Positions 33,268 to 42,359 of a DNA stretch of 64,000 nucleotides are shown here, piece after piece. Source of the DNA: DATJGF01 sp035495315 (GTDB lineage Bacteria > Verrucomicrobiota > Verrucomicrobiia > Limisphaerales > UBA8199). The stretch is taken from NCBI GenBank assembly GCA_035495315.1, contig DATJGF010000170.1:3557-67556 (forward strand), in the 5' to 3' direction. The position numbers and the translations under genes were made by a program. Positions within the stretch are counted from its first letter, which is position 1. The number at the start of each line of letters is the position of its first letter. Under the pieces are notes generated by a model. It worked only from the letters and a program-made list of their open reading frames with translations, made no database searches and was not told where the DNA came from.

Positions 33268-34797
33268 TCAAAACGCCAACTGCACCCGAGTGAACAGCAC
33301 GTTCTCGTCCTGGCGCGTGACACTCGCCGGCGGCGAACTACCTTTGCCGCCGCCGCCCTGAAAATCGGTATGCGAGAAGCTCGTGCTCACTTTGATGTTG
33401 CGGTTCAGGTACCAATTCAAACCTACCGACCATTCCTTGGCTGCATGCGCCGAGGTCAGTGGATTTGAAAACAGCGGGAACGTCGCATCGTCAATATTGA
33501 GTTCTGAGTAGCGCGCGACGAGTTGCCACGCACCCCAGCCGCCGTTCCGCGGGTCAAATGCACGTCGCGGCACAACCGAACCATACGTCGCATCCTCTCC
33601 GGTCATCACCCAACTGCCGGCAACCTGCCAGGCGGTATGCTCCAGAAATGCGCTCGTCTTTAAACCCGCGCCTGCCAAGCTAACCTTCTGGTCTGAAATC
33701 ACGTACTCACCCAACAATCCGAATGGACCATAATAGTAATAGCCCTGTGGCGAAAGCCGCCAATGCTCGCCATCAGCGAGGACACTCCGATTGGTCGGAT
33801 TGTAGGCAAAGAACAGCTGCTGGCCTACAGTCGCATAACCGTTATTAGACGGCAAAGACAAGGTGTTTGTGCCCTGGTCCTTCTGATAACTCCCGGCAAC
33901 ACCCAATCCGAACCCTTGTAATGCCGAAAGCGAGGTGGTTTTGAACGGTTGAAAGAAAAGGCGTCCTTCAAAGGCCTTGTTGTCCTGGTAGGCCGAAAGG
34001 CTCGAGTTGCGAGCGTCCCCTGCCCCGTTGAAAATGCCTGCGGCATAACTGGCGACACCCTTGAACAGATCGCCATGCAACTCGAATCCCAGATCGCGGT
34101 TGGCTACCAGATCAGTAGGCAAGGCGCGCTCGTTGAAGTTGACGTCGCGATCAGCCTGTAACTGCTCCAGGCCGATCGGAGCCTTGAATTTGCCGCCCTG
34201 TATCTGCAGCGCATTGTTATAACGGTAGTTCAAATACGCATCCTGAATTTGCGGCGTAGGCGCATTGCCCCCGTTGCCGCCGTTATTCGCGGTACCGAAA
34301 TCCGGGACGAACAGAAAATCAAAGTCCCGAAATACTGTGCCTTGTAGCACCGGCCTGACCCGTCGAAGAATAAATCCGTCGTTGCCGACAGTTCCGTGGT
34401 CGTTGAAATAGGTGCGCGAGTCCACTTGCAAAACACCTTTGAGTTGAAGCGCGAAATTGCCGTTAGCCGAAGCCAGTGAAAAACCCTGGTCGCCAACGGT
34501 AATCTTTGGAGCTTCTTTTGCCTTTGCCTCCGCAGCCTCCTGGTCCAATTCACGGTTGCGCTCGAGCACCTTCACCTTTTGCTCAAGCTCCTCCATGCGT
34601 TCCTTGCTTTGTCCGTCTTTGGTACTGACCGTGGGCTTATTCGTGCCCTCAAGCGCCTGTACCTTGAGTTCAAGTTCCTCGATCCGCTTTTGTAGCTGTT
34701 TGATGAGTTGTTCGGTGCTCGCGTCGTCAGCATGCAAGCCGGATCCCGCGACACCGAGAATCAAAAACCCTGCCAGCATTGGCCCATTGGTTTTCAT
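33268..34797 (-). CDS. OprO/OprP-type outer-membrane porin, first gene of the sulfate operon
   Basis: From ATG 34797 (AAAGG nearby upstream) the product has 509 residues: signal peptide ending GLHA, a coiled-coil segment rich in Glu, Leu and Lys (residues 25-90), then a beta-barrel resembling phosphate-selective porins O/P (FILRRVRPVLQGTVFRDFDF, FVPDFG, QGGKFKAPIGLEQLQADRD, RVQLAF at the end with terminal Phe). The N-terminal coil fits trimeric porins anchored to peptidoglycan. Its position ahead of sbp suggests it lets sulfate or sulfonates through the outer membrane. OprP proteins select phosphate, so anion specificity here is an inference from context. Confidence 0.88.
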   Translation of the reverse strand: MKTNGPMLAGFLILGVAGSGLHADDASTEQLIKQLQKRIEELELKVQALEGTNKPTVSTKDGQSKERMEELEQKVKVLERNRELDQEAAEAKAKEAPKITVGDQGFSLASANGNFALQLKGVLQVDSRTYFNDHGTVGNDGFILRRVRPVLQGTVFRDFDFLFVPDFGTANNGGNGGNAPTPQIQDAYLNYRYNNALQIQGGKFKAPIGLEQLQADRDVNFNERALPTDLVANRDLGFELHGDLFKGVASYAAGIFNGAGDARNSSLSAYQDNKAFEGRLFFQPFKTTSLSALQGFGLGVAGSYQKDQGTNTLSLPSNNGYATVGQQLFFAYNPTNRSVLADGEHWRLSPQGYYYYGPFGLLGEYVISDQKVSLAGAGLKTSAFLEHTAWQVAGSWVMTGEDATYGSVVPRRAFDPRNGGWGAWQLVARYSELNIDDATFPLFSNPLTSAHAAKEWSVGLNWYLNRNIKVSTSFSHTDFQGGGGKGSSPPASVTRQDENVLFTRVQLAF

Positions 34798-34869
34798 AGT
34801 GTGACCTTTCATTGCGCTCTTGGCTTTCGTTAAGCAGGAAACATGGTTTGAGAGAGAATTGCAGATATA

Positions 34870-34888
34870 CTCTACTATGTCAATAGAG
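34870..34888. promoter_or_regulatory. Candidate Rrf2 operator between porin and regulator
   Basis: CTCTACTATGTCAATAGAG is an imperfect palindrome with outer arms CTCTA/TAGAG, centred 74 bases before the porin ATG and 114 bases before the Rrf2 ATG. The surrounding stretch is the most AT-rich of the intergenic region. Assignment to the neighbouring regulator is by position only. Confidence 0.35.
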
Positions 34889-34992
34889 ATAATAACATTT
34901 TTCGAAAGTGCTAATTGTTTGCCCCGGGCCTATCGGGTTTTTGCTATTCTTGACACATCCAGTGGAGTTTTGAATCTTAACCTGTCATTTAA

Positions 34993-35454
34993 ATGAAATT
35001 GTCTGTTCGTGGCGAATATGCCCTGCGCGCTCTTCTAGTACTTGGCCTCAGGTATGACCAGGAGGTAGTGCCCATCAAGGTAATCTCTGAAGAGCAAAAT
35101 ATTCCGAAGCGGTTTCTCGAGCAAATCTTGAACGACCTCAAGTCGGCAGGGATTGTGCAGAGTCGACGGGGCGTCGCCGGCGGTTACCGTCTGGCGCGAC
35201 GTCCCGAGGAGATCACATTAGCGGCGGTGGTACGGCACATTGAAGGGGCACTGGCGCCCGTCAGTTGCGTCAGCCAACGCTTTTACGAGAAGTGCTCTTG
35301 CCCGGATGAGGGCCGTTGCGCGATACGAAGTGTGATGAAAGAAATTCGCCAGGCGGTAGTGAATGTCGCGGAGCGGGTGACGATCGCCGAGCTCTGCGAA
35401 CGCTCGAGGAAATTGCAGCAGGAGCCGCTCAGTCAAATTGATTTCATGATTTGA
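34993..35454 (+). CDS. Rrf2 family transcriptional regulator (CymR/IscR-like)
   Basis: A 153-residue Rrf2 protein with the N-terminal winged helix (MKLSVRGEYALRALLVLG, IPKRFLEQILNDLKSAGIV, SRRGVAGGYRLAR). Four cysteines, Cys92, Cys101, Cys103 and Cys109, lie in the loop that in IscR binds an iron-sulfur cluster. The PVSCVSQRFYEKCSCPDEGRC pattern recurs in Rrf2 proteins tied to sulfur metabolism. It is divergent from the porin-sbp-cysTWA operon and probably controls it in response to sulfur or Fe-S status. It could be a CymR-type regulator instead, in which case the cysteines may be redox sensors. Confidence 0.88.
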   Translation: MKLSVRGEYALRALLVLGLRYDQEVVPIKVISEEQNIPKRFLEQILNDLKSAGIVQSRRGVAGGYRLARRPEEITLAAVVRHIEGALAPVSCVSQRFYEKCSCPDEGRCAIRSVMKEIRQAVVNVAERVTIAELCERSRKLQQEPLSQIDFMI

Positions 35455-35590
35455 GCGTTGTAGGCCGTAAGGGCGTGTGGCCCAAACGACTTTTCGGAAA
35501 GCCGAGGACGACCAGGCATTAGGGAACGCTCTTTCTTAGTATTACAAGGATGGACTCGACGCGGGATACCAAATCGTAATAAATACCCGC

Positions 35591-37318
35591 ATGGGTTATA
35601 AAGCGTTTGTCTCTCGCTTGGGATATCTTTTGTTATTTTTATCATTCCCCGGTTCACTAGTCGCGGATGAACCTCAGCTCGCGACTATTTTCGAGGCGGA
35701 CATCATGATACTCATGAGGGACGGCACCAAACTTGCCGCGAATATCTTCCGGCCCAAGGCGGAAGGCCGCTACCCGGTGATTCTGATGCGCAGCCCGTAC
35801 GGCAAGCCTGACGAAAAATGGGGCGAAGCCAAGCGTTACATCCCAGCCGGGTATGCGATGGTGGTGGAGGATTGTCGCGGGCGTGGGAAGTCCGAGGGGG
35901 CATGGGACCCATTCAGGTATGACGTTGAGGATGGGTTCGATACACAGGAATGGGTTGGCAAACAGGTTTGGTGTAATGGTGACATCGGAACTTCGGGAGG
36001 GTCCTATGTCGGCTGGACGCAATGGGCGGCGGCACCGAGCGCGAGTCACCATCTCAAGGCGATGGTCCCGCTGGTGCCTTTTGGCAATAGCTACGACCTG
36101 GCCTACTTGGGGGGCGCGTTTCAGCTGGCGCTCCTGATGGGTTGGGGTTCAGCCGTCGGTGGCGTTACTCTCAGTCCGGACAAACTCGATCAGGCCTATC
36201 ATCATTTACCCCTGTACACGTTCGCTGATCAGTTCGATAAAAAAGTGCCTTATCTGACCGAGTGGATACGGCACTCGACTTACGATGATTATTGGAAACA
36301 TCGCGGCATCGATTATCGATACGCCGAGGTGACGGTGCCGGCCCTCAATATCGGTGGATGGTACGATATCTTTTCTAAAACCACCATTGAACTGGTCAAC
36401 GAAGTTCGAGCCGCGTCACGCGATCGCGCGATGCGTCGGAATCAATTCGTCGCAATCGGCCCCTGGACGCACGGCGTGGGCACTCGGAAGGTTGGGGAAC
36501 TCGACTTCGGCGCCGACGCGACACTGAATATTGGTGATCTTCAGTTCAAATGGTTCGAGTATTGGTTGAAGGGCAAAGAAACCGGGGTCCAGGACTGGCC
36601 CGCCTGCTACTTATTCATAATGGGCGAAAACCACTGGCGCGGCGAAAGCGAATGGCCTTTAAAACGAACTCAATTCACATCGTACTATTTGCACAGCGCC
36701 GGACGTGCCAATTCAGCTGAGGGCGACGGGACACTGACGACCAGTTCGCCGGACGATGAAAAATCGGATACTTTCACCTATGACCCCAATGACCCGGTGC
36801 CTTCGGTAGGCGGCAATAACCTGGTGGGCGCCTCCGCAGGCCCGTACGACCAGGCTAAGGTGGAGGGGCGCCGTGACGTGCTGGTTTATTCCAGCGCGCC
36901 ACTGACTCAAGACAGTGAAGTGACCGGCCCGGTTAAACTGCTCCTCTGGGCGGCTTCGGACGCGCGTGACACCGATTTCACAGGCAAGTTGGTGGACGTC
37001 TATCCTGATGGCAAAGCCTACAATTTATGCGAAGGCATTCTGCGGGCCCGCTATCGATTGGGGCGTGACAAGCCCGAACTGCTTGAGCCGGGTAAACCCG
37101 CACGTTTCGAAGTTGATCTGTGGGTAACGGCAAATCTGTTTCGCAACGGCCACCGGATTCGGGTTGAGATTTCGAGCAGCAATTTCCCGCGTTTTGATCG
37201 CAATCCCAACACCGGCCATGATTTCGGAGCCGATGCCGAATTGGTGTCGGCGAAGCAAATTATCTATCACGACCGTGAACACCCGTCCCATCTGCTGTTG
37301 CCAATAATTCCGCGTTAA
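35591..37318 (+). CDS. Secreted CocE/NonD family hydrolase
   Basis: A 575-residue protein with a signal peptide (residues 7-25). The N-terminal alpha/beta hydrolase has the S15/CocE entry IMILMRDGTKLAANIFRP, the DCRGRGKSEG turn and nucleophile Ser138 in GTSGGSYVGW. A C-terminal jelly-roll domain (residues 350-575) carries TGPVKLLLWA, ITEFTGKLVDV-like strands and RVEISSSNFPRFDRNPN. Members are ester or amide hydrolases; cocaine esterase and glutaryl acylases belong here. The gene stands alone, and a frameshifted fragment of a second copy lies 3.8 kb downstream at 41145-41330. Confidence 0.9.
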   Translation: MGYKAFVSRLGYLLLFLSFPGSLVADEPQLATIFEADIMILMRDGTKLAANIFRPKAEGRYPVILMRSPYGKPDEKWGEAKRYIPAGYAMVVEDCRGRGKSEGAWDPFRYDVEDGFDTQEWVGKQVWCNGDIGTSGGSYVGWTQWAAAPSASHHLKAMVPLVPFGNSYDLAYLGGAFQLALLMGWGSAVGGVTLSPDKLDQAYHHLPLYTFADQFDKKVPYLTEWIRHSTYDDYWKHRGIDYRYAEVTVPALNIGGWYDIFSKTTIELVNEVRAASRDRAMRRNQFVAIGPWTHGVGTRKVGELDFGADATLNIGDLQFKWFEYWLKGKETGVQDWPACYLFIMGENHWRGESEWPLKRTQFTSYYLHSAGRANSAEGDGTLTTSSPDDEKSDTFTYDPNDPVPSVGGNNLVGASAGPYDQAKVEGRRDVLVYSSAPLTQDSEVTGPVKLLLWAASDARDTDFTGKLVDVYPDGKAYNLCEGILRARYRLGRDKPELLEPGKPARFEVDLWVTANLFRNGHRIRVEISSSNFPRFDRNPNTGHDFGADAELVSAKQIIYHDREHPSHLLLPIIPR

Positions 37319-37390
37319 CAATAAGCGGGGGTGGACCGGTGCCTCGTTCTAAAGCACTTGGACAAATCGTACCGTCAGCGTGAAAAGAGG

Positions 37391-38416
37391 TTAGGGTTTG
37401 CTATGTCGCCAACTTTCAGCGCGCAGGCGTAGCGTCTCCGAGGGTTTCGCTTCCGGATAAAGCAGTATCAGGTAATTCAGTTCCCATTTGTCGCCGCCGT
37501 GATAGACGAGCGGTTCTTTGTCCAGTCCTTGCGTCGCCGAAAGATAGGCGAATGGGGTCAACATGCTAAAGTAAGTCGCGTCGCCTCGCGCGTTCGATGG
37601 GTGTCCGACCAGCGCCACCGTCGCAGGATGACCGGGCTGAGCAAAGGAAACGGTGGCCCAAGTGGAGGCCGAAACATCCTGCCGATTGTTAGCGAGGTCG
37701 GGGCGCATTCCCGACAGTGAATGCTCCGCCAAAGGATCAAGTTCCTGCAGGAAGCGCATCCCCAGCCCGTGATAGTTTGCGCCGGTTAGGGCCACAGTGT
37801 TGGTTTTAGGTCCCACTTCAAACTGAGATTTCCATTCGAGGGCTATTTCGTGACGTCCCTCACTCACAGTGAGTAGCAGCGTCCGATGTTCCACCAACAG
37901 CGCCACTGGCGCGCTGTTGGGCAGGAAAGCGTCCTGCGGCGCAACCCAATGAAGCACCTGAAACATTTTTGCCTGTGGCAGTTTGCCCTCGGCGTTTTCA
38001 GCAAAACCGACCACAGGCTCTGGGGACTCAACAGGCTTTTGCACCCCGTTGCCGGACGTTTCTTCCCAAAAGTTGATTCCATTGACCTTGATCCCGTACA
38101 TCAGCGCGTGATGGTGCAGATGATCGAAGGGCGCATCGCGCAGGATGTTGTCACCTTGGAGAGTTCTCAATTCCTTTACGTACGGTTTGAATTTCTGCGG
38201 ATCGCATACATAAACCAGCAGCGGTTTGCCTTTGTAGGAGATAGTCCACACTGAGGGTGCGTTTGCCGGGGCAAATTGCAGCCCGGCAATTTCGGCGGTC
38301 ATGGCAATTGGTCCAACTCCCGTAAAAACCATACAGCCTATCAGCACGATTGTTTGTCGCCGGCGTACCCTAAGCCCGACGTTGCCTCCAATGTTGCGGG
38401 AACGAGGATTATTCAT
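37391..38416 (-). CDS. DUF6807 (PmoA-like) secreted protein
   Basis: A 341-residue exported protein. A hydrophobic signal near residues 22-41 (TIVLIGCMVFTGVGPIAMTA) precedes a single domain with RDAPFDHLHHHALMYGIKVNG and FWEE, the His-rich signature of the DUF6807 family, which some databases call PmoA (methane oxygenase), a label that does not imply methane oxidation. It follows a Gfo/Idh/MocA oxidoreductase by 12 bases, so they form an operon. Such pairs recur in planctomycete and verrucomicrobial sugar catabolism. The His cluster suggests metal or sugar binding. Confidence 0.85.
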   Translation of the reverse strand: MNNPRSRNIGGNVGLRVRRRQTIVLIGCMVFTGVGPIAMTAEIAGLQFAPANAPSVWTISYKGKPLLVYVCDPQKFKPYVKELRTLQGDNILRDAPFDHLHHHALMYGIKVNGINFWEETSGNGVQKPVESPEPVVGFAENAEGKLPQAKMFQVLHWVAPQDAFLPNSAPVALLVEHRTLLLTVSEGRHEIALEWKSQFEVGPKTNTVALTGANYHGLGMRFLQELDPLAEHSLSGMRPDLANNRQDVSASTWATVSFAQPGHPATVALVGHPSNARGDATYFSMLTPFAYLSATQGLDKEPLVYHGGDKWELNYLILLYPEAKPSETLRLRAESWRHSKP

Positions 38417-38428
38417 GAGCGGCTCCTT

Positions 38429-39718
38429 CTAAAGAACAATTTGTTTCCGCATCGGATCAAAGCGCGCGACCTTCTCCTTGAGGAAAGCCAGCAACGCCAT
38501 GTTTAAGGCGGCCTGCACGTGAAGCCCAAATTCCACGTCGCTCACCGGTTTCTCCCGCGTGCGGACACAATGAAGGAAATTTTTCCAATGCGCGGGGGTG
38601 GGATCCAGTTTGCCGGCAGGCAGGACGCGCCGTTCACCCTTATTCGGTATGACAGTAACACTGTCGAAGCCCAGGTTCCACTCGCCGGGATTCTGCAGCG
38701 TCAACGTGCCCTCATCCCCGTGAATCGCCGGCTCGGTCACATAATCATTCGCCAGAGTGCAGACCACCACTACCGAGAGTTTCTCGGGATAATCAAGGCA
38801 CATATTAAACGTGTCCGGCACTTCGCGGTCGTAGGTCGTGTACTTAAAAATGCCGCCTGAAGCCACCGCACGAGTTGGAAACCTCAAGCCGATGCTGCTG
38901 ACAAACGGCGTAAAAACATGCGGGAACAGATCGGTGCAGGGGCCCCCGGCATAATCCAGATATTTGCGCCAGCTGAAGAAGCGATCGACCGTGAACGGCA
39001 CCTTTGGCGCGTCGCCCAGGAAGGCCTCCCAATCCAAATCCGGTCCGGGCTTTGCTTCCGGGTCAACAATGGGCATCCGCTCGCCCCAGTCGCCACGACG
39101 GAAAAAACCGACGTTGACCAATCGAACGCGACCAATCGCGCCCTGCCGTATTAGATCGCGGACCTTTTGCCAGGCGGGGCTGGAGTTGCCCTGGTTGCCG
39201 ACTTGCACCACGCGTTTGGTCTGGAGCGTTTCGTCGTAAAACTGTTTCGACAGCTCGAATTGCGTCCAATGACCCATCGGCTTCTCACAATAAACGTCTT
39301 TGCCGGCGCGCACAGAGTCGATAGCCTGCGGCACGTGAAGGCGATCGGGCGTGGCGATGCATACGACGTCGATGTTAGGGTCCGCCAACAATTCCCGGTG
39401 GTGCGTATAAGCTTTAGCCCCGGTTGGCTTGGCAGCCTCATGCAGGCGATAGCTAAAAACGTCATTCACCGCGACGATATGCACGTTCTCGCCCTCCCTG
39501 GCCAGGCGCTGCACCGTAGCAATGTGGCTGGAACCGCGCCCGCCTACGCCAATGAACCCGACCCCGATCCTATCATTGGCGCCGAGGACTCGCCCGCGCG
39601 AAATAAAGGGGAAAGAGCTGATGGCTAGGGCCAGGGTGCCGGCTTTAGCAGCGGTGTGAAGAAAATCCCGACGAGTTAGACCACGGCCGGTTTCGAGTGC
39701 GTTCGCGCCAATATTCAT
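38429..39718 (-). CDS. Tat-exported Gfo/Idh/MocA family oxidoreductase
   Basis: A 429-residue oxidoreductase with a Tat signal (RRDFLHTAAKAG) around residue 16. The Rossmann fold carries IGVGFIGVGGRGSSH and the catalytic motif EKPMGHW, with DVVCIATPDRLHVPQA before it. The C-terminal domain contains GGPCTDLFPHVFTP. Family members are NAD(P)-dependent sugar dehydrogenases acting in the periplasm when Tat-exported, with a tightly bound cofactor. It is upstream of the DUF6807 gene, 12 bases apart. Confidence 0.92.
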   Translation of the reverse strand: MNIGANALETGRGLTRRDFLHTAAKAGTLALAISSFPFISRGRVLGANDRIGVGFIGVGGRGSSHIATVQRLAREGENVHIVAVNDVFSYRLHEAAKPTGAKAYTHHRELLADPNIDVVCIATPDRLHVPQAIDSVRAGKDVYCEKPMGHWTQFELSKQFYDETLQTKRVVQVGNQGNSSPAWQKVRDLIRQGAIGRVRLVNVGFFRRGDWGERMPIVDPEAKPGPDLDWEAFLGDAPKVPFTVDRFFSWRKYLDYAGGPCTDLFPHVFTPFVSSIGLRFPTRAVASGGIFKYTTYDREVPDTFNMCLDYPEKLSVVVVCTLANDYVTEPAIHGDEGTLTLQNPGEWNLGFDSVTVIPNKGERRVLPAGKLDPTPAHWKNFLHCVRTREKPVSDVEFGLHVQAALNMALLAFLKEKVARFDPMRKQIVL

Positions 39719-39817
39719 ACGCAGTTGTTTGAGGGTTGTTGCGGCCAGGTGCCGCAGTTTTAATTGGGATCGTTCCTGATTTCATGCGCTAACAGTTGGT
39801 TGAACAGCCGCTGGCCT

Positions 39818-41017
39818 TTAGCCGCGTCCACGATATTGGTCCATCAACCTCAGAATGCCTTCCCGGACTTCGAACAACTCCTTGCGCGCTTCTGCAATCA
39901 TTGAGTCCGGGAAAAGTTTCCTCGGCGCGACGGCCTCCAGGCCGGCTTGTGATTTATGTAAATGATCCAGTGCTCGCTTCAGCAAAGCGACCGTGAACGA
40001 CGGGTCAGAAAACGCTGCACCCTCGGCAGTGCCGTTTAACGCTCCCGCCAGCTTGGCTCCGGTAATCTGAAACTCGGAGAGGAATTGTTCCAGGTCGGTG
40101 TCTTCGAATTTTTCGAGACCCAGTTCGTCAGTCTGTCTCCAGAACTTGAGGGCACTTTCAGAGCAACGGTGCTGCAACGGGTGGCAAATATCACCGTATT
40201 GGTCGCGAATCCAGTCAATGCCTTCGCGTTTCGGGTCCGGTTCCGGTGACGATTCGTCGGGGGAGAGTTCGCAAATCGCGTTAGTCTCTTCAATCAACAT
40301 CCGTTCGCTATCTTCGTCTTCGTCTCTCTCGCGGTCCCAACCCATCTCTTTGGCAATCTTCGCCTTCGCTTCGTCGGAATCGCCGTACTTATCCAGCAGC
40401 TCCGCATATTTATCTGTCCGCGCGTCGCATTCTTTCAAAAGCTTCTCGTAATCGTGCTCGTCCCAGTCCTCCTCCGGGTCTTTTTGGCCGCGTTGATGCT
40501 GCTCGATGGCCGTGTCGAGCTGGTTCATAAAACCCTGCATACCTGCAGCGACCTGAGTCGCGCGTGCCTCCTCATCCGCCGGTGTCATGCGCCATTCGGG
40601 CGGCGAAATTGTCAGTTCATAATCCGCGCTTTCGATCACGACTCTCCCATTCGCCTCGCTAAACCATTCAAGATAGAGGCAGTTGGCCATGTGCTCCGGC
40701 GGCTTCTCCTTACGGCGAATCATCGCCAACGCCGCCTCCAAAGGGACGTCGAACACGCGCACCTTTCGCGACGCGGTGAGGTCACCGATAGTGCCACGCT
40801 GGAGGGAGCGAAGTCCATCCAGGCGCGGGTGCGGAATGCGTTTCTGAGGATTGGTGAATTTGAGCAGACAACCGGCCAAATCCGGCCAGGCGTTACCCTG
40901 CAGTTCCAGTGTTAACGGCTCCTCCCAACCCTCGATCCAAATCTTCCCACGAACAATTCCTTTCGTGCGGTTGTCAATCTCCCCTCGCACCACGCTGTCT
41001 TGAATGCGAAACGCCAT
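39818..41017 (-). CDS. Acidic protein of unknown function
   Basis: A 399-residue protein without signal peptide or membrane helix. The N-terminal 150 residues look like a compact beta-rich domain (VVRGEIDNRTKGIVRGKIWIEGWEEPL broken by turns). The middle (170-270) is very acidic with Glu/Asp runs (DWDEHDYEKLLKECDA, RDEDEDSERML). A helical C-terminal domain follows. I recognise no family. The ATG at 41017 is the natural start. It lies alone, about 100 bases upstream (in transcription terms) of the Gfo/Idh gene. A cytoplasmic location is inferred from the lack of signals. Confidence 0.8.
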   Translation of the reverse strand: MAFRIQDSVVRGEIDNRTKGIVRGKIWIEGWEEPLTLELQGNAWPDLAGCLLKFTNPQKRIPHPRLDGLRSLQRGTIGDLTASRKVRVFDVPLEAALAMIRRKEKPPEHMANCLYLEWFSEANGRVVIESADYELTISPPEWRMTPADEEARATQVAAGMQGFMNQLDTAIEQHQRGQKDPEEDWDEHDYEKLLKECDARTDKYAELLDKYGDSDEAKAKIAKEMGWDRERDEDEDSERMLIEETNAICELSPDESSPEPDPKREGIDWIRDQYGDICHPLQHRCSESALKFWRQTDELGLEKFEDTDLEQFLSEFQITGAKLAGALNGTAEGAAFSDPSFTVALLKRALDHLHKSQAGLEAVAPRKLFPDSMIAEARKELFEVREGILRLMDQYRGRG

Positions 41018-41144
41018 AAACGGATGATGAAATGTTTACGGCTTCATGGCCGTGTTGTCCCTATTTGCCAGCCGATTACCTTCGTGACCAAACTGAGGAT
41101 ACCAGTCAGAGCAACGTTCACGTGCTTCCTCATGAACCGATACT

Positions 41145-41330
41145 AGGAGCGAATTGCTTGACAAACAAGCTTGATCGTAATCCCAATACCACCCGTGATT
41201 CCGACGCAGATGGGAATTGGTGTCCGCCAGGCGAACTATCTATCACGACCGCGAGCACCCGTCGCACCTGTTACTGCCCATCCTCCACGCTGATGAGCAG
41301 GCACCGGGAAGCGCGTGGATCAGCCGCTAG
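41145..41330 (+). pseudogene. Frameshifted 3' remnant of a CocE/NonD hydrolase gene
   Basis: One frame reads LDRNPNTTRDSDADG and then, one base out, a second reads ELVSARRTIYHDREHPSH, LLLPILHADEQAPGS and AWISR before a TAG at 41328-41330. The intact hydrolase at 35591-37318 ends with FDRNPNTGHDFGADAELVSA and IYHDREHPSHLLLPIIPR, so this is the last 55 codons or so of a second copy. A one-base loss near 41215 explains the frame switch. Upstream of 41145 similarity fades. The tail differs after the shared PI, so it comes from a related gene and not a recent duplication. The stop overlaps the 3' end of the opposite-strand gene at 41320. Confidence 0.75.
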
Positions 41331-42255
41331 CCGCGCGGGCTTCGAGAAAATTCACCAGGGGAGCTTCAATCGGTGTAATAGCCTTGTAATCTTTAACGTC
41401 GCGAGGGGCACCTCGGAGGACACCGAGAATAGCGCGCGCGCGGGCCGGGTCGGCAGCTTCCTGTGCAACGGAACTATTGTAGGTGTGAATACCGAACAAT
41501 AGAGTTTGTGAACGAGGCAGGCGTGTGAAGGTCTGCCGCTCGATGCGGATGAAAACGGCGTCTCCGACCTCCTTATCGGTCAATTGGGGTGCACGTCGCG
41601 CAAAGTCCGCCTTGTAAGCGGGCTTATGCTTCGTGGTCATATCCATTTGATCGGAAAGCTTAAAATTCCAGCTCATGCGCCAAAAGGAGCGTCCTGGTTT
41701 CAACGCCTCGAGAAAGCGCGCCCCCATATCGACCGAAGGCATCGTGGTGCGCGGAGTATGCTGGTGAACTTCGAGGAATGGCTTGCCTAGTCGGTCACTG
41801 ATTGCCCAACCATTGGCGAAACACAGTTGCCCGCCGATAAAAGTCGCGCTGGCGTCGGCGCTCAATAGCACGAGGTCCTCCTGTACCTGCCGGCCGATCC
41901 AGTCGAGCGGCTCAAGGGGCAACGTATGGGCATCGCCGAACTGAAAGGCGGCAGATTGACCCAGAATGGCGTTGTGCCAATGCCACTGATCCCCTTCGCG
42001 CTGCAATTGAAAGTGGTTCGAATAATTCTGCACGAGATCCTTAATTACCAACTCGAGCACGTCCCATTGTGCAGTGATGGTCGCGCTGCCCCCGTGGAAA
42101 TAATAGGAATGCGCCTCCGCGAGCAGACTTTGCTTGAGCGAAGTTTCCAGCTGATACCTGCTCAGCTCCAGGTCGCACAAGGGTTCATGCGTTCTAAGGA
42201 CGCGCATCCCCATCCCCGGGTCGAACTGTTCCTCAAACGGAAAATAGCGCAACAT
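41320..42255 (-). CDS. Haem-dependent oxidative N-demethylase family protein (DUF3445)
   Basis: A 311-residue protein with the DUF3445/HODM layout: early RYFPFEEQFDPGMGMR, middle SADASATFIGGQLCFANGWA and KPFLEVHQHTP, and late FWRMSWNF and RIERQTFTRLPRSQTLLFGIHTY. In the dimethylamine monooxygenase group this protein is the haem-binding alpha subunit, using a PAS-like fold. The partner flavin/iron-sulfur subunits are not encoded nearby. Function is therefore N-dealkylation of an unknown amine by family analogy. Cytoplasmic, with no signal peptide. Confidence 0.85.
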   Translation of the reverse strand: MLRYFPFEEQFDPGMGMRVLRTHEPLCDLELSRYQLETSLKQSLLAEAHSYYFHGGSATITAQWDVLELVIKDLVQNYSNHFQLQREGDQWHWHNAILGQSAAFQFGDAHTLPLEPLDWIGRQVQEDLVLLSADASATFIGGQLCFANGWAISDRLGKPFLEVHQHTPRTTMPSVDMGARFLEALKPGRSFWRMSWNFKLSDQMDMTTKHKPAYKADFARRAPQLTDKEVGDAVFIRIERQTFTRLPRSQTLLFGIHTYNSSVAQEAADPARARAILGVLRGAPRDVKDYKAITPIEAPLVNFLEARAASG

Positions 42256-42359
42256 GTGGGCTTAATTGTTCCGATACTGCCACCGATGTCGATTCCGGGC
42301 AACACACATGCCGCCAAACCGTTCTGTTAGGGTGGGATTAAAAGTGGGCGGTGGCGACA

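Noticed and set aside
34950..34978. TTGACA-N17-AATCTT as promoter of the Rrf2 gene
   Set aside because: Transcription would start within a few bases of the ATG, leaving no room for a ribosome site, and the -10 is poor.
41032..41502. 156-codon plus-strand frame
   Set aside because: It joins part of the CocE relic in one frame with antisense of the N-demethylase-like gene; explained by the pseudogene call.
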